Source: Prinia subflava (taxonomy: Eukaryota > Chordata > Aves > Passeriformes > Cisticolidae). Taken from it: 64,000 bases of DNA. The notes beneath the pieces were generated by a model, which was not told where the DNA came from, ran no database searches, and saw only the letters and a program-made list of their open reading frames with translations. The first letter of the stretch is position 1. Each line of letters starts with the position of its first letter. The DNA is taken from positions 15,868,693 through 15,932,692 of the forward strand of contig NC_086257.1 in assembly GCF_021018805.1 (NCBI RefSeq), read 5' to 3'. This document shows positions 1 to 11,800 of the stretch, in pieces. The position numbers and the translations under genes are program-made.

Positions 1-2209
1 AGGCTGGAGTCCAAGAAGGTGTCTCACATTCAGCTCTGGAGCATCCAAAGGCTGTGGTATGGACCTACTGCCCTCCTAAGCACTAGGGTGTATCAAAGTT
101 TGGATCCACGATGCTGTAAAGACCCAGTATCATTTCAGCTTGCTCCAGGGAGCTCATCCCTTGGGAGGGGCTGTGCACCCCTTTGAGGACACCTCAAGGT
201 GCTCCAGGACAGCCAGAGAGCCAGGCAGAGGCAACAGCTTTAATCTGAGAGGGGCAGAACTAAAACAGACAGAAAATTTGTGGCACTTCTTCAGCACCAC
301 TTCAGCAAGTGGTAGTTATGAGCAGCACTGCTGTCCCCCTCCTTCACAGCAGCACAGAGGCAGAAAGGTGCCTTAGTTGAACACTCTTGGGCTGAGATCA
401 AATTCACACGAGGAGGGCAGAAGGTGAGGGGGGCAGCACCCTGCTGCAGCTGTGGGAGCCAGGTCCATGCTCAGGGAGCAGCTGGAGTCTCTGCTAAGGG
501 CCTGACTAATGCAGATGCAGGGAAGAGAGAGGAGCCAGATGGAGGCAACAGGCTGAGCCAGGTGGCCCAAGAGTTCCCCCAAGAGGCTGGGGAACCATTG
601 CCTGAAGATGTGGCCAAGAGCAAAAACTCCCAAAGGAGTAACCCTGGCCCCTCTCAGCACTCACCAGCACCTTCACTCTCAAAACTGCTGGTCCCACCTC
701 CAGCCCAGTGTGACACAGAAAACAGGCACTTCAGATAATGCAGGACAGGACATGGAATACCAGTCTCCTGCAATGGCTAAGGTGGCTTTTTTCAGCTGGT
801 TTGAAAGGGACATGAAATCCAAAGCAGTGTCAGGCTTCTCAGCCCACTCACGCACAACAGATTTGTAAGTCAGTGAAGCTGGTGGCGTTAGTGGGGATTT
901 GGTTGCAGATGGATCAAAGAAAATCCATCCCAGGAGAGAGCATTTGCAATGAGAAGCAGAGTGTGTGTGTGAGACAGGGAGGAGGGAGCACAGTGGGGGT
1001 AGAGGAAAGGACACACTGCAGAAGATTACTTTAATTTCCTTCTCCTTCGGGCTCTTTATTAACACCCAGCCAGATCTCTCTGCCTGCCTGTTGCTGCAGT
1101 GGTGGGGGCCAGGCTAAATGTGATGGCAAAGGGGTGCAAATCAGAGGCAAGAGAGACCAAAGCATCGACACATCTGCTTCTCTCACAGCAGCCATGAGAT
1201 CAGATAGGCTGGAGGGCACGTGGGAACAAAGGGCCAGTGACAAGCTCCTGTTTCTTGTGACCAATCCAAGTGACCTGCTGCAAACACAGCCCTGAGAGGT
1301 GCTAATACACAAAGATGTGATTTCCTGGTCAGTCCACAAGTCTGGACCTCACCTACTGCCAGCATGGCTGTGCCAGTCCAGCAGCAACTTGGCTCCAAGG
1401 CTTGCCTGCAAGGTGGCACTCATGGCCTGATCCTAAGCAGGACACACAGGCAGGGAGGGAGGAGAAAGCCTACAGAAGCTCTGGCTGGTCCTGGAGTTTA
1501 AGTCTATCCCGAGGCTGTAGAAAAGGGGATCCTGTACAGAAAACAGCAGCCAGTTTCAGGTGCAGAGCTGCTGCCCCAATGATGCCAGAGCTGCTGCTCC
1601 TCCCTTGGCTTCCTAGAGAGATGAGGCTCATATTGACCAGCTGAACCTTGGAGTACTGTGCTGCCAAAGGGCTGCCAGTGTCCCCCCTGAAGCTTTTAAA
1701 CCTTCAGGCCATTTCCAGAGAGGAAGAGATCCTAGAGAAGTGAAGACCCCACAAATGTTGTGAGCTAGTAGATGTGACTAAGCTGAGGTTGGGCTCCTTC
1801 TATTTTTTCCACAAGGCAGAGCAGCTGGAGCTCAGCCCCTCAGTCCACAACAGCGAATACACACATATACACACAGAGCACAGAGCCAAGCTGGGATGCA
1901 CTTTAGGCAAATCTCACTTCTTTCTGGGTGCCAGAGAGTGCAATTGTGAGAGGTGGAGGCACAGGAAAGATGGCTTGATACAGGCTCAAAGACAGCTCTA
2001 AGTCATTTCCAAAATAAGAACACATATAAGTGAAATAAAACCAGCACTGAGGGGAATGATAGGGAGAGGGAGAACTTTCCAACTCTCCTTGAGGTGCCTC
2101 AGCAGGTGGGCAACTGAGCAAGTGCCTGGAAGCCTCCACTCTGTCAGGGGCACGGGAAGTTAAAGCACCACCAGCGAGACAGGCCCTGGGGTATTAGTGC
2201 TAATAGCCA

Positions 2210-2330
2210 TCTCAGCCAAATTAATTCAAATTGTGTTCAGCCGACCATGAGAGCGTTGTTGGTGGCAGCGCTTCCCCATCCGCTCACATTTTCGTGAAGT
2301 AATTAAAGCCATTAGAATGTAAACCAGCTC
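2210..2330. promoter_or_regulatory. Candidate conserved non-coding element
   Basis: This is a short block with TTAATT, GTAATTAAAG and AGCCATTAGAATG cores, which are homeodomain-like, in otherwise purine-rich and G/C-biased DNA. It has no reading frame of note. Calling it regulatory is an inference from composition only; conservation was not tested. Confidence 0.2.
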
Positions 2331-5004
2331 TTTTGGCTTGGGAAGGAAAGAAAGCAGGAAGGGAAAGGGGAAGCTGAATGACAGCTTAGCTAATTCAGCT
2401 AATATTCCCACTATTTCCGTATATACTGATTAGTTCCCATTCTCCAGCCGTTTCCATACCAGTGCAAGGGCCCGGGTCCTCTGCAGAGGTCCCCACATCT
2501 CCATGCAGCAGCACACCCTGACCCCAGCTCAGCATCCCCCTCATGGAGGGTGATGGCAATTGGGCTTTCTTTCTACCAGCCCTCACCCCTCAAGCAACCC
2601 TGTTCTCCCCCCAACCAGGAATATGTGGAAGGAGGGGAGATGGCAAACAGGCTTTGTGCTCAAAGGAAAAAAACCCTGCCATGAACCTCTAAACAAATGG
2701 ACATAAGCAGTAGATTTGAGGCAACTACAGTGATCTGGAAAGTCATTTCATGTCTGAAAAATCCTGCACATGATATTCAGCTGCCACATGAATCACCTCA
2801 AGTGATGGAGATACTTCTTCAGTGTCTTCATTTATTGGGGAAGCTAAGGGAAGCAGCACTGTGGATGGCAGATGGCCAGAGCTGGTACCTGGGGCTTAGT
2901 TCTCTGCCTGCTGCTGGCCTGCATGCCAAAGGGCAGGCAAAGTTCAGGGCCAGCAGGACCTGCAGTGAGGGTGGTTTTTTGGCAAGTCCAGGTTAGAGAG
3001 AAATGAGCTTGAGAGCAGAGAGACAAGAGAAGGAGATGCCCAGCAAGGTGCAGAGCATTGCAGGGGAGAGATAAAAACGACGATACCAGAAGGAGGAAAC
3101 CCTGCTGGACCCCAAGGCCAAGATGTCAGCTGTATCCAAGCTGGTCTCCACTGGTGCCCCTGTGGCTGGGCCCAGGACCCTGTGAGCCTCCCCAGACAGT
3201 GGCTGGGAACTGCTGTCCCCATGTGCATCCAGGGCAGATGCTGCCTGCAGGGCTGGCTCCTCACACTGTGCTGGATAGACAGGGGTGGAAAAGCTCTGTT
3301 GGCTGGTTCCAGCAGCAACTGTCCTGCTGCTCATACAGCTTTTTCCTGCCTTCCCACCCTCATCATCCTCACCATCCCTGCTGAAGCAGCCCTGTGCCAT
3401 GGCAGGTGTCTGAGGTGCAGTGAGGACCTGGGCAGCACAAGCTGTCAGTGAAGCCTGAAAAGCAGGATTAGCCCCATGTGCTTTCTGTGAGGGCTGGAGC
3501 CATGCACAAAGGGCTGTGATGGACAAAGAGGGCACAACATCTTCCAATGTTGTGGAATTCCAATACCTGGAGAGAAGTTCTTTGTGCAGGTGCTCTGCCT
3601 GGCTCTGTAGTCCTTCCCTCATCAGCCTGCCTCTGCTCCATGTAGGCCATGTGGGGGTGTGGCTATTCTGACATTTATTTTCAAGGCAGAAGAGTTTAAG
3701 AGCATCTGAGGGACATATTTTTTCTGAACAACAGTAATAATTCCCTCTTTGGGATGACTCTGAAGGAGACCAAGGAGCAAAGTAATTTTGGATGCTGCAG
3801 CTATCTGGGGCCCCTTCTGAGGTCAGCCTGTGCTTTATTGGACCATCTCTCCCTCAGTGGACTTTTCTCAACACTTCAGAGCTAAAAGCCTGGCAGCATC
3901 ATGCAGTCTACAGGACCCAGAATGATTTAACCAATTGGGCCTGTGATCTCTCACACTGTCATCAGACTAAAAGTCCAACTTCCCCAAGGGATCAGTCTGC
4001 CTGAAGGATCACTTGCTCACAGACAGTCTGGGCTAGGAGGCTTGTGAGCACTGCTGCAACCAGCTCAGCCAGCTGATTTTGCATGGGACTGACCTAGGAG
4101 CCCTCACATGGATTGTCCTGTGTGCCAGCACTGAGACACAGCAATGGGCAGCTGTGGAGGGCTGCTGGAACTGCAGGTCAGTGACAGGATCTGGGCTGAG
4201 AAAGGTACTCTCTATCTGTATACTTGGACAGCAAAGAAAAAATCCATTCAGGAAGCTGAGGAGCAAATTTACCTCCAGGGTCACTGAGATAGCAGGTATC
4301 AGTGCAAAATCAAAGGGGTTTGCCCAAGAAATATAGTATTTTTGATCCCAAGGGGAGCAAGGACTGCCTAGAGTGAAATCTCCAAATTGAGGTTCCCACC
4401 AGGAGCTGCTCTTGCACACATGCCCCAGAGATCTTGGAGTAAGAAGCATGGGGAAGCAGGAGGAGGAAGGAGCTGCATTTAACCAGCAGATCTTTGCAGT
4501 GGGATGCCACTGCCAGCTCCCCCAGCACAATCCCACTGCTGCTCTCACAAAGTGTGCCTTGAGGAGCACAGCACAATGCATTTATCCCACCTGGGCCTCC
4601 TGGCACGATGTGGCGAGCAGCACTTTCAATCAGGCAACATTAAAATAAGAGAGATTAATTTTTTCATTGACATCAGCAAAAAAAAAAAAAAATAAAGAAG
4701 AAGACTACGCCAATTGAACCCAATGGACTAAATAGCATCTTTCACTCGATTTTCTATGGGCTCCCAAAACTATGGGAGAAAATTGAAATCTGTCTCTTTC
4801 TGTCTCCATTTCTTCCTTTTCTTGTAATAATTCCTGGTATGCAAGGCCTTGTGCCAGGGCTGGTATTGTGGGTGATGAATCCCGAGTCAGGCGGCGGGGA
4901 GGTTTCTGTCCTATCAGCGAGCGCTTGCCATGGTTTGGGATAATGTGCCTGCGGCTTGTCAGGTGCTGATGGGGAGCAGGAGGGGTGGGGGGATGAATGC
5001 ATTT

Positions 5005-5235
5005 TTGATTGCTATAATTGCCACAGATTGGATGCTTGAGAGGAGCTAATTAACAAGGAGGCTATGGGCGGATTATACTTGCAGAACAGAATCCCATGCA
5101 GATCCTTTCCCTTTGTGCCACATGTATGAGATCATTGGTAGGTGATTATGGCTGTGAATACGGTGCTAATTTACTTTGCACGTCTGACGAAAATCCTGTA
5201 CATAATAAAACGCGGAGGCAACTTAAAGTAGTTCA
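5005..5235. promoter_or_regulatory. Candidate conserved non-coding element
   Basis: The block has a dense run of TAAT and ATTA cores (GCTAATTAACAAGG, TGATTATGGC, GCTAATTTAC), an octamer-like ATGCAGAT and rare CpGs retained next to AT-rich motifs. It is not a simple repeat and shows no frame. It resembles developmental enhancers in texture, but this is inference. Confidence 0.25.
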
Positions 5236-5947
5236 GTTCAGAGGGGAAGGACAGCCTCGCTGCTAAAACACTGAACCCAGAGCTAAGCTCCTGAGGTCTT
5301 CTACTTTCCCCGAGTAATCGTGGCTGTGTGACAGCTCTTCCCCTGCCTCAGGTTCCCTCTCTACCAAAGGGAGAAGGCGAGCTCGTAACTGTGGATGTTT
5401 GTAAGGCTGTGCACCCTGTCAGGGAACAGGCTGTATAGGAAAGAGCAGAAATATCATCATGCAACCAGAGCAGATCAGACAGCGCAGCAAAAATAGCAGC
5501 TAGAAAGCTGTGCACTTGGAAAAAATGCACATCTTTGTGAGGACTCTGCTCTCAGAAGAAAGGAGTGTAAGCAGTAGCTCCAGCTGTTTCTGCAGCCTCC
5601 GAATTAGGAAGAACTGAGAGGCAGGAATAGCTCTGCCATCCTGATCTTGCTTATCCAACCTTGTCTTACCAGCATATCTCCTACATTCTCACAGCCTTCC
5701 TGGGACCCCGAGGGAAAAAAGAGCAAAGGTTTCTCCTTAAATGTAGTCCTCATCCAGCTGGAGATGTTTGGGCTGGGGTTTAACCCAGGCTCTGACTTCA
5801 GGGCAAGGCTACCCTTGTTTTTCCCTCTTGTATCTGGGCACTCACAGTGTCTGAAAATGAGGAATTATTCTGTAAATTCTGTGCCAACACACACCTGGAA
5901 CATCACCAGCCAAGCAGGGAATAGAGTCACTGGCAGTGGGTGCTGAG

Positions 5948-6390
5948 CATCCATCTATCCATCCATCCATCCATCCATCCATCCATCCATCCATCCATCC
6001 ATCCATCCATCCATCCCTCCCTCCATCCATCCATCCCTCCATCCATCCATCCATCCATCCATCCATCCATCCATCCATCCATCCATCCATCCATCCATCC
6101 CTCCATCCCTCCATCCATCCATCCCTCCATCCATCCATCCATCCATCCATCCATCCATCCATCCATCCATCCATCCATCATCCATCCATACATCCATCCA
6201 TACATCCATCCATCCATCCATCCATCCATCCATCCATCCATCCATCCATCCATCCATCCCTCCATCCATCCATCCCTCCATCCATCCATCCATCCATCCA
6301 TCCATCCATCCCTCCATCCCTCCATCCATCCATCCATCCATCCATCCATCCATCCATCCATCCATCCACCCATCCCTCTCTCCATCCCTG
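5948..6390 (+). repeat. (ATCC)n tetranucleotide repeat, about 440 bp
   Basis: A nearly continuous run of the ATCC/CATC unit with scattered CCTC and ATAC variants, plus one phase break near 6178. It accounts for the long Ile-His-Pro-Ser and Met-Asp-Gly-Trp frames on the two strands, which are not genes. Its length makes it probably polymorphic and possibly mis-sized in an assembly. Confidence 0.98.
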
Positions 6391-8689
6391 CAGGTTTTAA
6401 GAATAGGTTAAACAACAATACCCATCTTTATTTAGAGAGCTGGTGAAGGGTTTGCCCAGGGTCCTTTCACTGCTCTCTGTGCTGGTGGGAGTTAGGCTGG
6501 CCAAGCCTGCAGGGCTTTGGTTTTTCCAAGCAGGAACACTTTGCTGGGATTCAGGCAGCTTGATTAAGCACTGATAGACTTTTTTAGAAAGTTGCACTAT
6601 TCCTTACAAATAAATCACATCTTTACATTCAAAAATGGAAATGATATTTATAGTATTGGATAATTTTTACTTGAAATATTTTCTGCATTTTTCAATGGAA
6701 TTTTTTGGGGTTGGGGGGGCATTAAAGTCAGCATTTTCAGAGGAAAAGAAACAAAAGCATTTTGCAACCTTTTTTCCTTAAAGTCAGCAATTTGGATTCT
6801 AAATTATATACCGGGATTTAGACCTTTTCCTTCCACAGATCATTTTACCTCAGTCATATTTGATTAAGGTTACTGTTTCATAACAATGGCTACCCGTTGA
6901 TTCCAAAATGAAAATATCACTTGCATCTCTCCTAATAAGAATACACTGTTTCATAATATTTCCTTAGTTTTATTTCTTTTTGTGCTTATTTACTATTCTC
7001 TGGATGATGATTCCTAGAAAAAAAAAAAAAAAAGCTCTACAGTCAGCCTTCTCCTACAGTCAAGAACTACTCTACCTAAATTTTACATTTAAATTAATCA
7101 AGACCAAGAGAGAAAGCAATCTGTCTGCAGGTTTAAAAAGACTTTCAATGTTGGACTCATTTCAACAACAGGAAAGAGTTTTCTTCCAGGAAAGAAGCCC
7201 ATGAGGAATAAAAATGGATTTCCACTTCTGTTGTGACTGAATTCAAGAAGAACAATCCATGAATGAGAAGGAATTGTTCTGCTGAGGGAAGAGGCTGCTG
7301 CCTATTAGAAATCGGGGCTGCTGGAGTCCAGGGAGATAAACTGGAGAGGAAATACTTCATTTATTGAGAGACAGGATTGACTGTCTGTGAATGCCCCTAG
7401 ACAAGATAACAATTGAACCTGGCCTCTGTGCAGCTCCTCTGTTCCTACAGGGATGAGCACAGAATATCCATGGATGTCTCTCACAGCAGAAAGGAAGAGT
7501 AGCCTAAAACATGAATAATACAGAGAAAGGAAAAGGCAGCCAGGATAAAACTCTTTCCTGAGAAAGAACTCCAATTTCTTGCCAAAGCAACCATTTGTGA
7601 CACTCTGGTCCAGGTCCCAGTTTTACTGCTGGCCATTTTCTGACAATGTTTCAACCCCAGGTTTTGCTTTGGACCATTTCAATTAATGTCCCTCATCATG
7701 CTGAAGTTTCTCCCTTTGAACAAACCCTCCATTCTTCTTCTCCTCCCCTTAGCAAAATATTTTCCATCCTTCCACGTCAAACTCTGGATATTTGCCTTTG
7801 GAAAGTTGAAGAGTGGAGCAGATGGAAGGCAGGGATCAAGCCCAAAACCATGGAGTCATTTCCAAAGGCAATGTGGTGGGAAGCTCGGCAGGACGGGGGT
7901 GATGGGTACAAAGAAAGAGGACACTTCAGAGGAGGGTGTGAGGGTGTTGGCCTTTTTTAATCACTCACATTGAAACGTTGGCATGATTTGCCCTAATTCC
8001 TATGCAAAATATGCATCTCTGGTGCTGAGGAGAGACAGGTTGTCACAGATGTGGAACAAGCAAGGTAGAGATACGGGCAGAGCACACTGCTAAAGGATCA
8101 ACATTAGCATATTGGCATTTGGGCTGACACCTTATCTTGGGCTGACTTCGGAATGAAAAGTAATTCCAGGTGCTCTCCTTCTCCTGGAGAGGTCTGTTAC
8201 TTTATTATTAGGACTGGCTTTTGTCCTGTTGAGCTCTGCCTTCCCCCACTGAGTGACCAGAGAGGCCAAGTCCTGCCCTGGGGAGCGGAGGGGGCGGTGG
8301 TGGAGGCACAGCCTTGTCTCCTGACAGCACTGGTGGGTCCTGAGGCACGGGGGTGGCTGATAAGGGACAGAAGGGGAGCAGAAGAAAGGCTCAGTGACAA
8401 ATTTGGCACAGACAGAAGTGCTATCCAGGCATGCAGGCAGACAGTGCTAGAGTGCACAGCCCAGATAACAAAGCGTTGTTCTGAGTGCAGAGCCTGCAAC
8501 CACCTCCCCCGTGATGTCAGGGTGCTGCTGTCCCCTCTGTCACTGCCCAGCATCCCCGTCCCCAGACATGGCTCCTGGGGGAGGCCAAACTGCTGCTGCA
8601 GCTCTGGGTCCCTCTCTCCAGCGCCCCATGATATGTAGACAATGTTCCTCCCTGCTAACAGCTCTCCCCGCGAGATTCTGCTTCTACAA

Positions 8690-8870
8690 AGGGCTCTTCT
8701 CCCTCCCATCTTTAAATAGAGTCCCATTAAATATTATAAAGTATTTATTGGCCAATGGGTAAAATGAGCGGGTTTCTTTATGGCTGCAATGATCATTAAT
8801 GAAACTTTAGGGTCCCTGTTGGGACTGTGGAACAGAATAAATGACCTCTTGCTAGTCATCATCTCCCTGG
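8690..8870. promoter_or_regulatory. Candidate conserved non-coding element
   Basis: An AT-rich block with a CCAAT-type core (TTGGCCAATGGG), ATCATTAATGAAAC and TTTATGGC motifs. It is non-repetitive and has no coding frame. The call is inference from sequence texture. Confidence 0.2.
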
Positions 8871-11800
8871 TTTCTAGGATTCTGCACCAGAAATGATCCA
8901 ACTTCATTTAAGGAAAATCAGATTAAAAACAGATTAAAGTAAAAGCACCTCATGCCCCTGTTCTGATTTAACTGTGATGAAAAACAGACCATGGAGTAAC
9001 TTTATAATGGGAGGAAGCTCATTTAAATATTCCCCTCCCAACAGAAAGAGATTTAAGAATTAAATGAATGAGGAGATTTTCCTTTTAATGAGATTAGCCT
9101 TTTATAATTGCTCATTATGGACCACTCCAGAGATTTGGAAGAAAAAAAGTTATACAACATACCTGAAAAACAGTGCATTAGAAACCAGCCAACTCTGCCC
9201 CTTCACCATCAGTTCCAAAAAGTGAAATTCAAACTAGTTTCTACTTACAAATCACTCATCTCAAGTGGCTCCAGCTCCTCCAGATCCTCTCTGCAATTAC
9301 TGGCTTTGTAAAGAAAGTGAAACAGAGGTTTGAGATTAGCAAGCCTTAATACATTTGCTAAAAATTCTCCCCTTTTCCCATGGAAACACATTTATTTTTG
9401 ACTGTCAGCTGTCTGGCAAAGCCATGTGATTTCATTTCATCTTTCCAAATTTCAGTCCTACCTAAAATAAAGGCTGGACAGAGCCGCCCCTTCTGGCTTG
9501 GAAATGCTGGCCTGATTCAGAGGCACTATGGGGGGGTAGACCAGAAGTTTCGTGTCTGAACTTGAAGCATTTGACTCTGAAGTCCCAGCTTTGGGCTGTA
9601 CAACAATACCAGAGTAAGGACACATACACATGTATTATTTCATTCATCTTTGACTGTGATTTATGTTTAGTGTCAGGCTCTTTTGGATGAGCTGAAACCA
9701 ATACTCAGGGCAGGATTTTCTGACAAAATGGGACTGAGCAGCTGTGTGCTCCATTCCTGTTGACAGCACCAAGCAGTAAAGGAGATCAATGGCTCTCTTT
9801 GTTTTCTGCATGTGCTGGGTATTCACAGCAATCAGAGTCTTGCTCCTCCTTATCTCTTCACCTGCAGTGGCTGCAATGGACGGGCATTTGGCCACGCTGG
9901 TGCACAGGGCTGCAGGATGGATCTGCACCTTCCCCACTGGGGCTCCTTTCCCATCTGTTCCACTGGGGTATGAAAAGCTACTAAACGCAGGAAAATACTC
10001 TATTCCCTGAAATTTGGCTGCCTTGGAACTGTCCATGTCCTGCTCTCTCTGCAGGAGGGAGATAGGCACTTCCAGAGGATGTTCTGCTCCACTCAGGAAG
10101 AGGTTTCAAGGCCAGTGGGATGATGATGTGGCAGGACACCACTTTCTCTTGTCCTCTCCTGCTGGACCAGCTCAGAGCAGACTCCTCACTGTCAGGGCCT
10201 GAAGTCCAGAAAGCTGGATCCTGCCAGAGCCGCCAGAGCTGCTCAGCCCTTTTCTGTCAAATCATTTGGCTCTCCAGGCAGTATTTTATTCCAGTGTCAT
10301 TTTGTTATCAGAAGTCAAGTCCATTTCTAGAGCTGTTGGTATTAGTTTACTTTGATTTATACTTCCTTGTCATATTTGCAAAGATAAACAGACACAGTTT
10401 TCCAAGCATCTCTACTACCCAATGACTGCATTCCCTTGCAAATCTGTGCTGGTACCAGAACCAGGCAGAAAGGGAAAAGTGTCATTAATGAAGCCAACCT
10501 CTCATTCCATCCACCCACCATCAGATACTGTGTGCTCCCTCCCATCTCATCAGGGCTTTGGAGATAAGAGGAACTCAGCCTAACTTTGGCCTTGAATGCA
10601 TACAAATAGGCTTTATGTTAATATTTGCAAATAGTTTCTCAGAGGAGCAAGATGCTTCCCATCTTCTGGGGTTCTCCAGGCAATGGAGTGGGACAGATGC
10701 AGTCATCAGCACAGCCCAGGGATGAGGGCAGAGACATAATCACAAATATTCTGCTTAAATCACCCAGCTGATGGGGAATTTAGGAGCCCTGTGATGTCTT
10801 GGCACTCCAGAGCACTCTGTGGGCAGCCTCCTGAGTGGACCTGGGCAACACTGTCTGGTGAATCAAGAGGGGTGTTTCTGCTGAAAACCAGACCTTCAGG
10901 AGAGCCAGAGCTACTTGAGAATTCAGGTCAAATGCAGCAAACAGTCTTGGTGGAGACAAAAGGATGGTGTTTGGAGACAGAATGTCAAAACATATTCTCT
11001 GTCTTTCTCCTCCCATTACAAAGTAATGTTTTTCCCCTCAAAAATTGCCCTAATTTTCTGGAGACACTAAAACAAAACACAGACAAAGAAATCCATCTGC
11101 ACAGGACAGAGTGAAGATGAGGGCTGACTGGAACCTACATTTTCCTGTCTTTGCTTTCACGTGGGGGAGCACGGAGGGCTCAGTGAGAAAGGGCTGCTCT
11201 CATAAGGAGGAAAAATAACCCCTTTTGTCTCACCCAGATCATTGTCCACAGACAGACACTGACCTTCCCCTGTATGAGTGAGACAGATCCTCCCCTGCAG
11301 CAGGTAAGGATGGGGTAGCTGGGACAGCATCCTGTCAAGAACCCCTGCAGCCAAGCCTCCAGGGTGTCCATACAGGCTGAGTTTGGAGGCTCCAGAGCTC
11401 CATTTTTTTTTCAGGCAGGGAGAAGGAATTGTCATGTTCATTGCTGGGCTGGCAGTGTCCCACTCCCTGCCCTGCTCCCTTAGCTGGCTACCTCTGCTGG
11501 CCCCAGCCCCACTGCACGGCAAAGGAGAGCCTTGCACTCCTCCCATGCTGTCACCCTGGCACCATCTATCCCTGCCAGAGACGTGGAAATTAAAATAATA
11601 AACAAAGCAAGCAACACTGCATGTGGAGGCTAATGTACCATAATGCTCTGAAACACAGGCAGCTGCTCATGCTGAGCACAGAAGATGTGTTTGAAAAATG
11701 TATCTTCCTCCGACAGCAGCTATTTCAACGTTATCTTTCTCCTTTTTTACTTCAAATAAGACATTTACTTTCCCCCAGCTCATAATCTCCATATGGAGAA

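Larger units (their letters stand above)
1..5940. other. Intergenic DNA, no gene seen
   Basis: All open frames here are short, overlap on both strands and show no domain motif or splice-bounded coding block. The stretch is mostly unique-looking DNA with a 16-base A run at 4678-4693. Two AT-rich blocks with TAAT cores (about 2210-2330 and 5005-5235) stand out from the surrounding sequence and are listed separately. Confidence 0.6.

Noticed and set aside
2993..3622. 209-codon - strand frame
   Set aside because: No motif or family resemblance and no splice-supported neighbours; overlapping frames exist on the other strand, typical of chance in GC-rich DNA.
5842..6446. Long frames of Ile-His-Pro-Ser and Met-Asp-Gly-Trp repeats on both strands
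   Set aside because: They are translations of the ATCC microsatellite in several frames, not genes.
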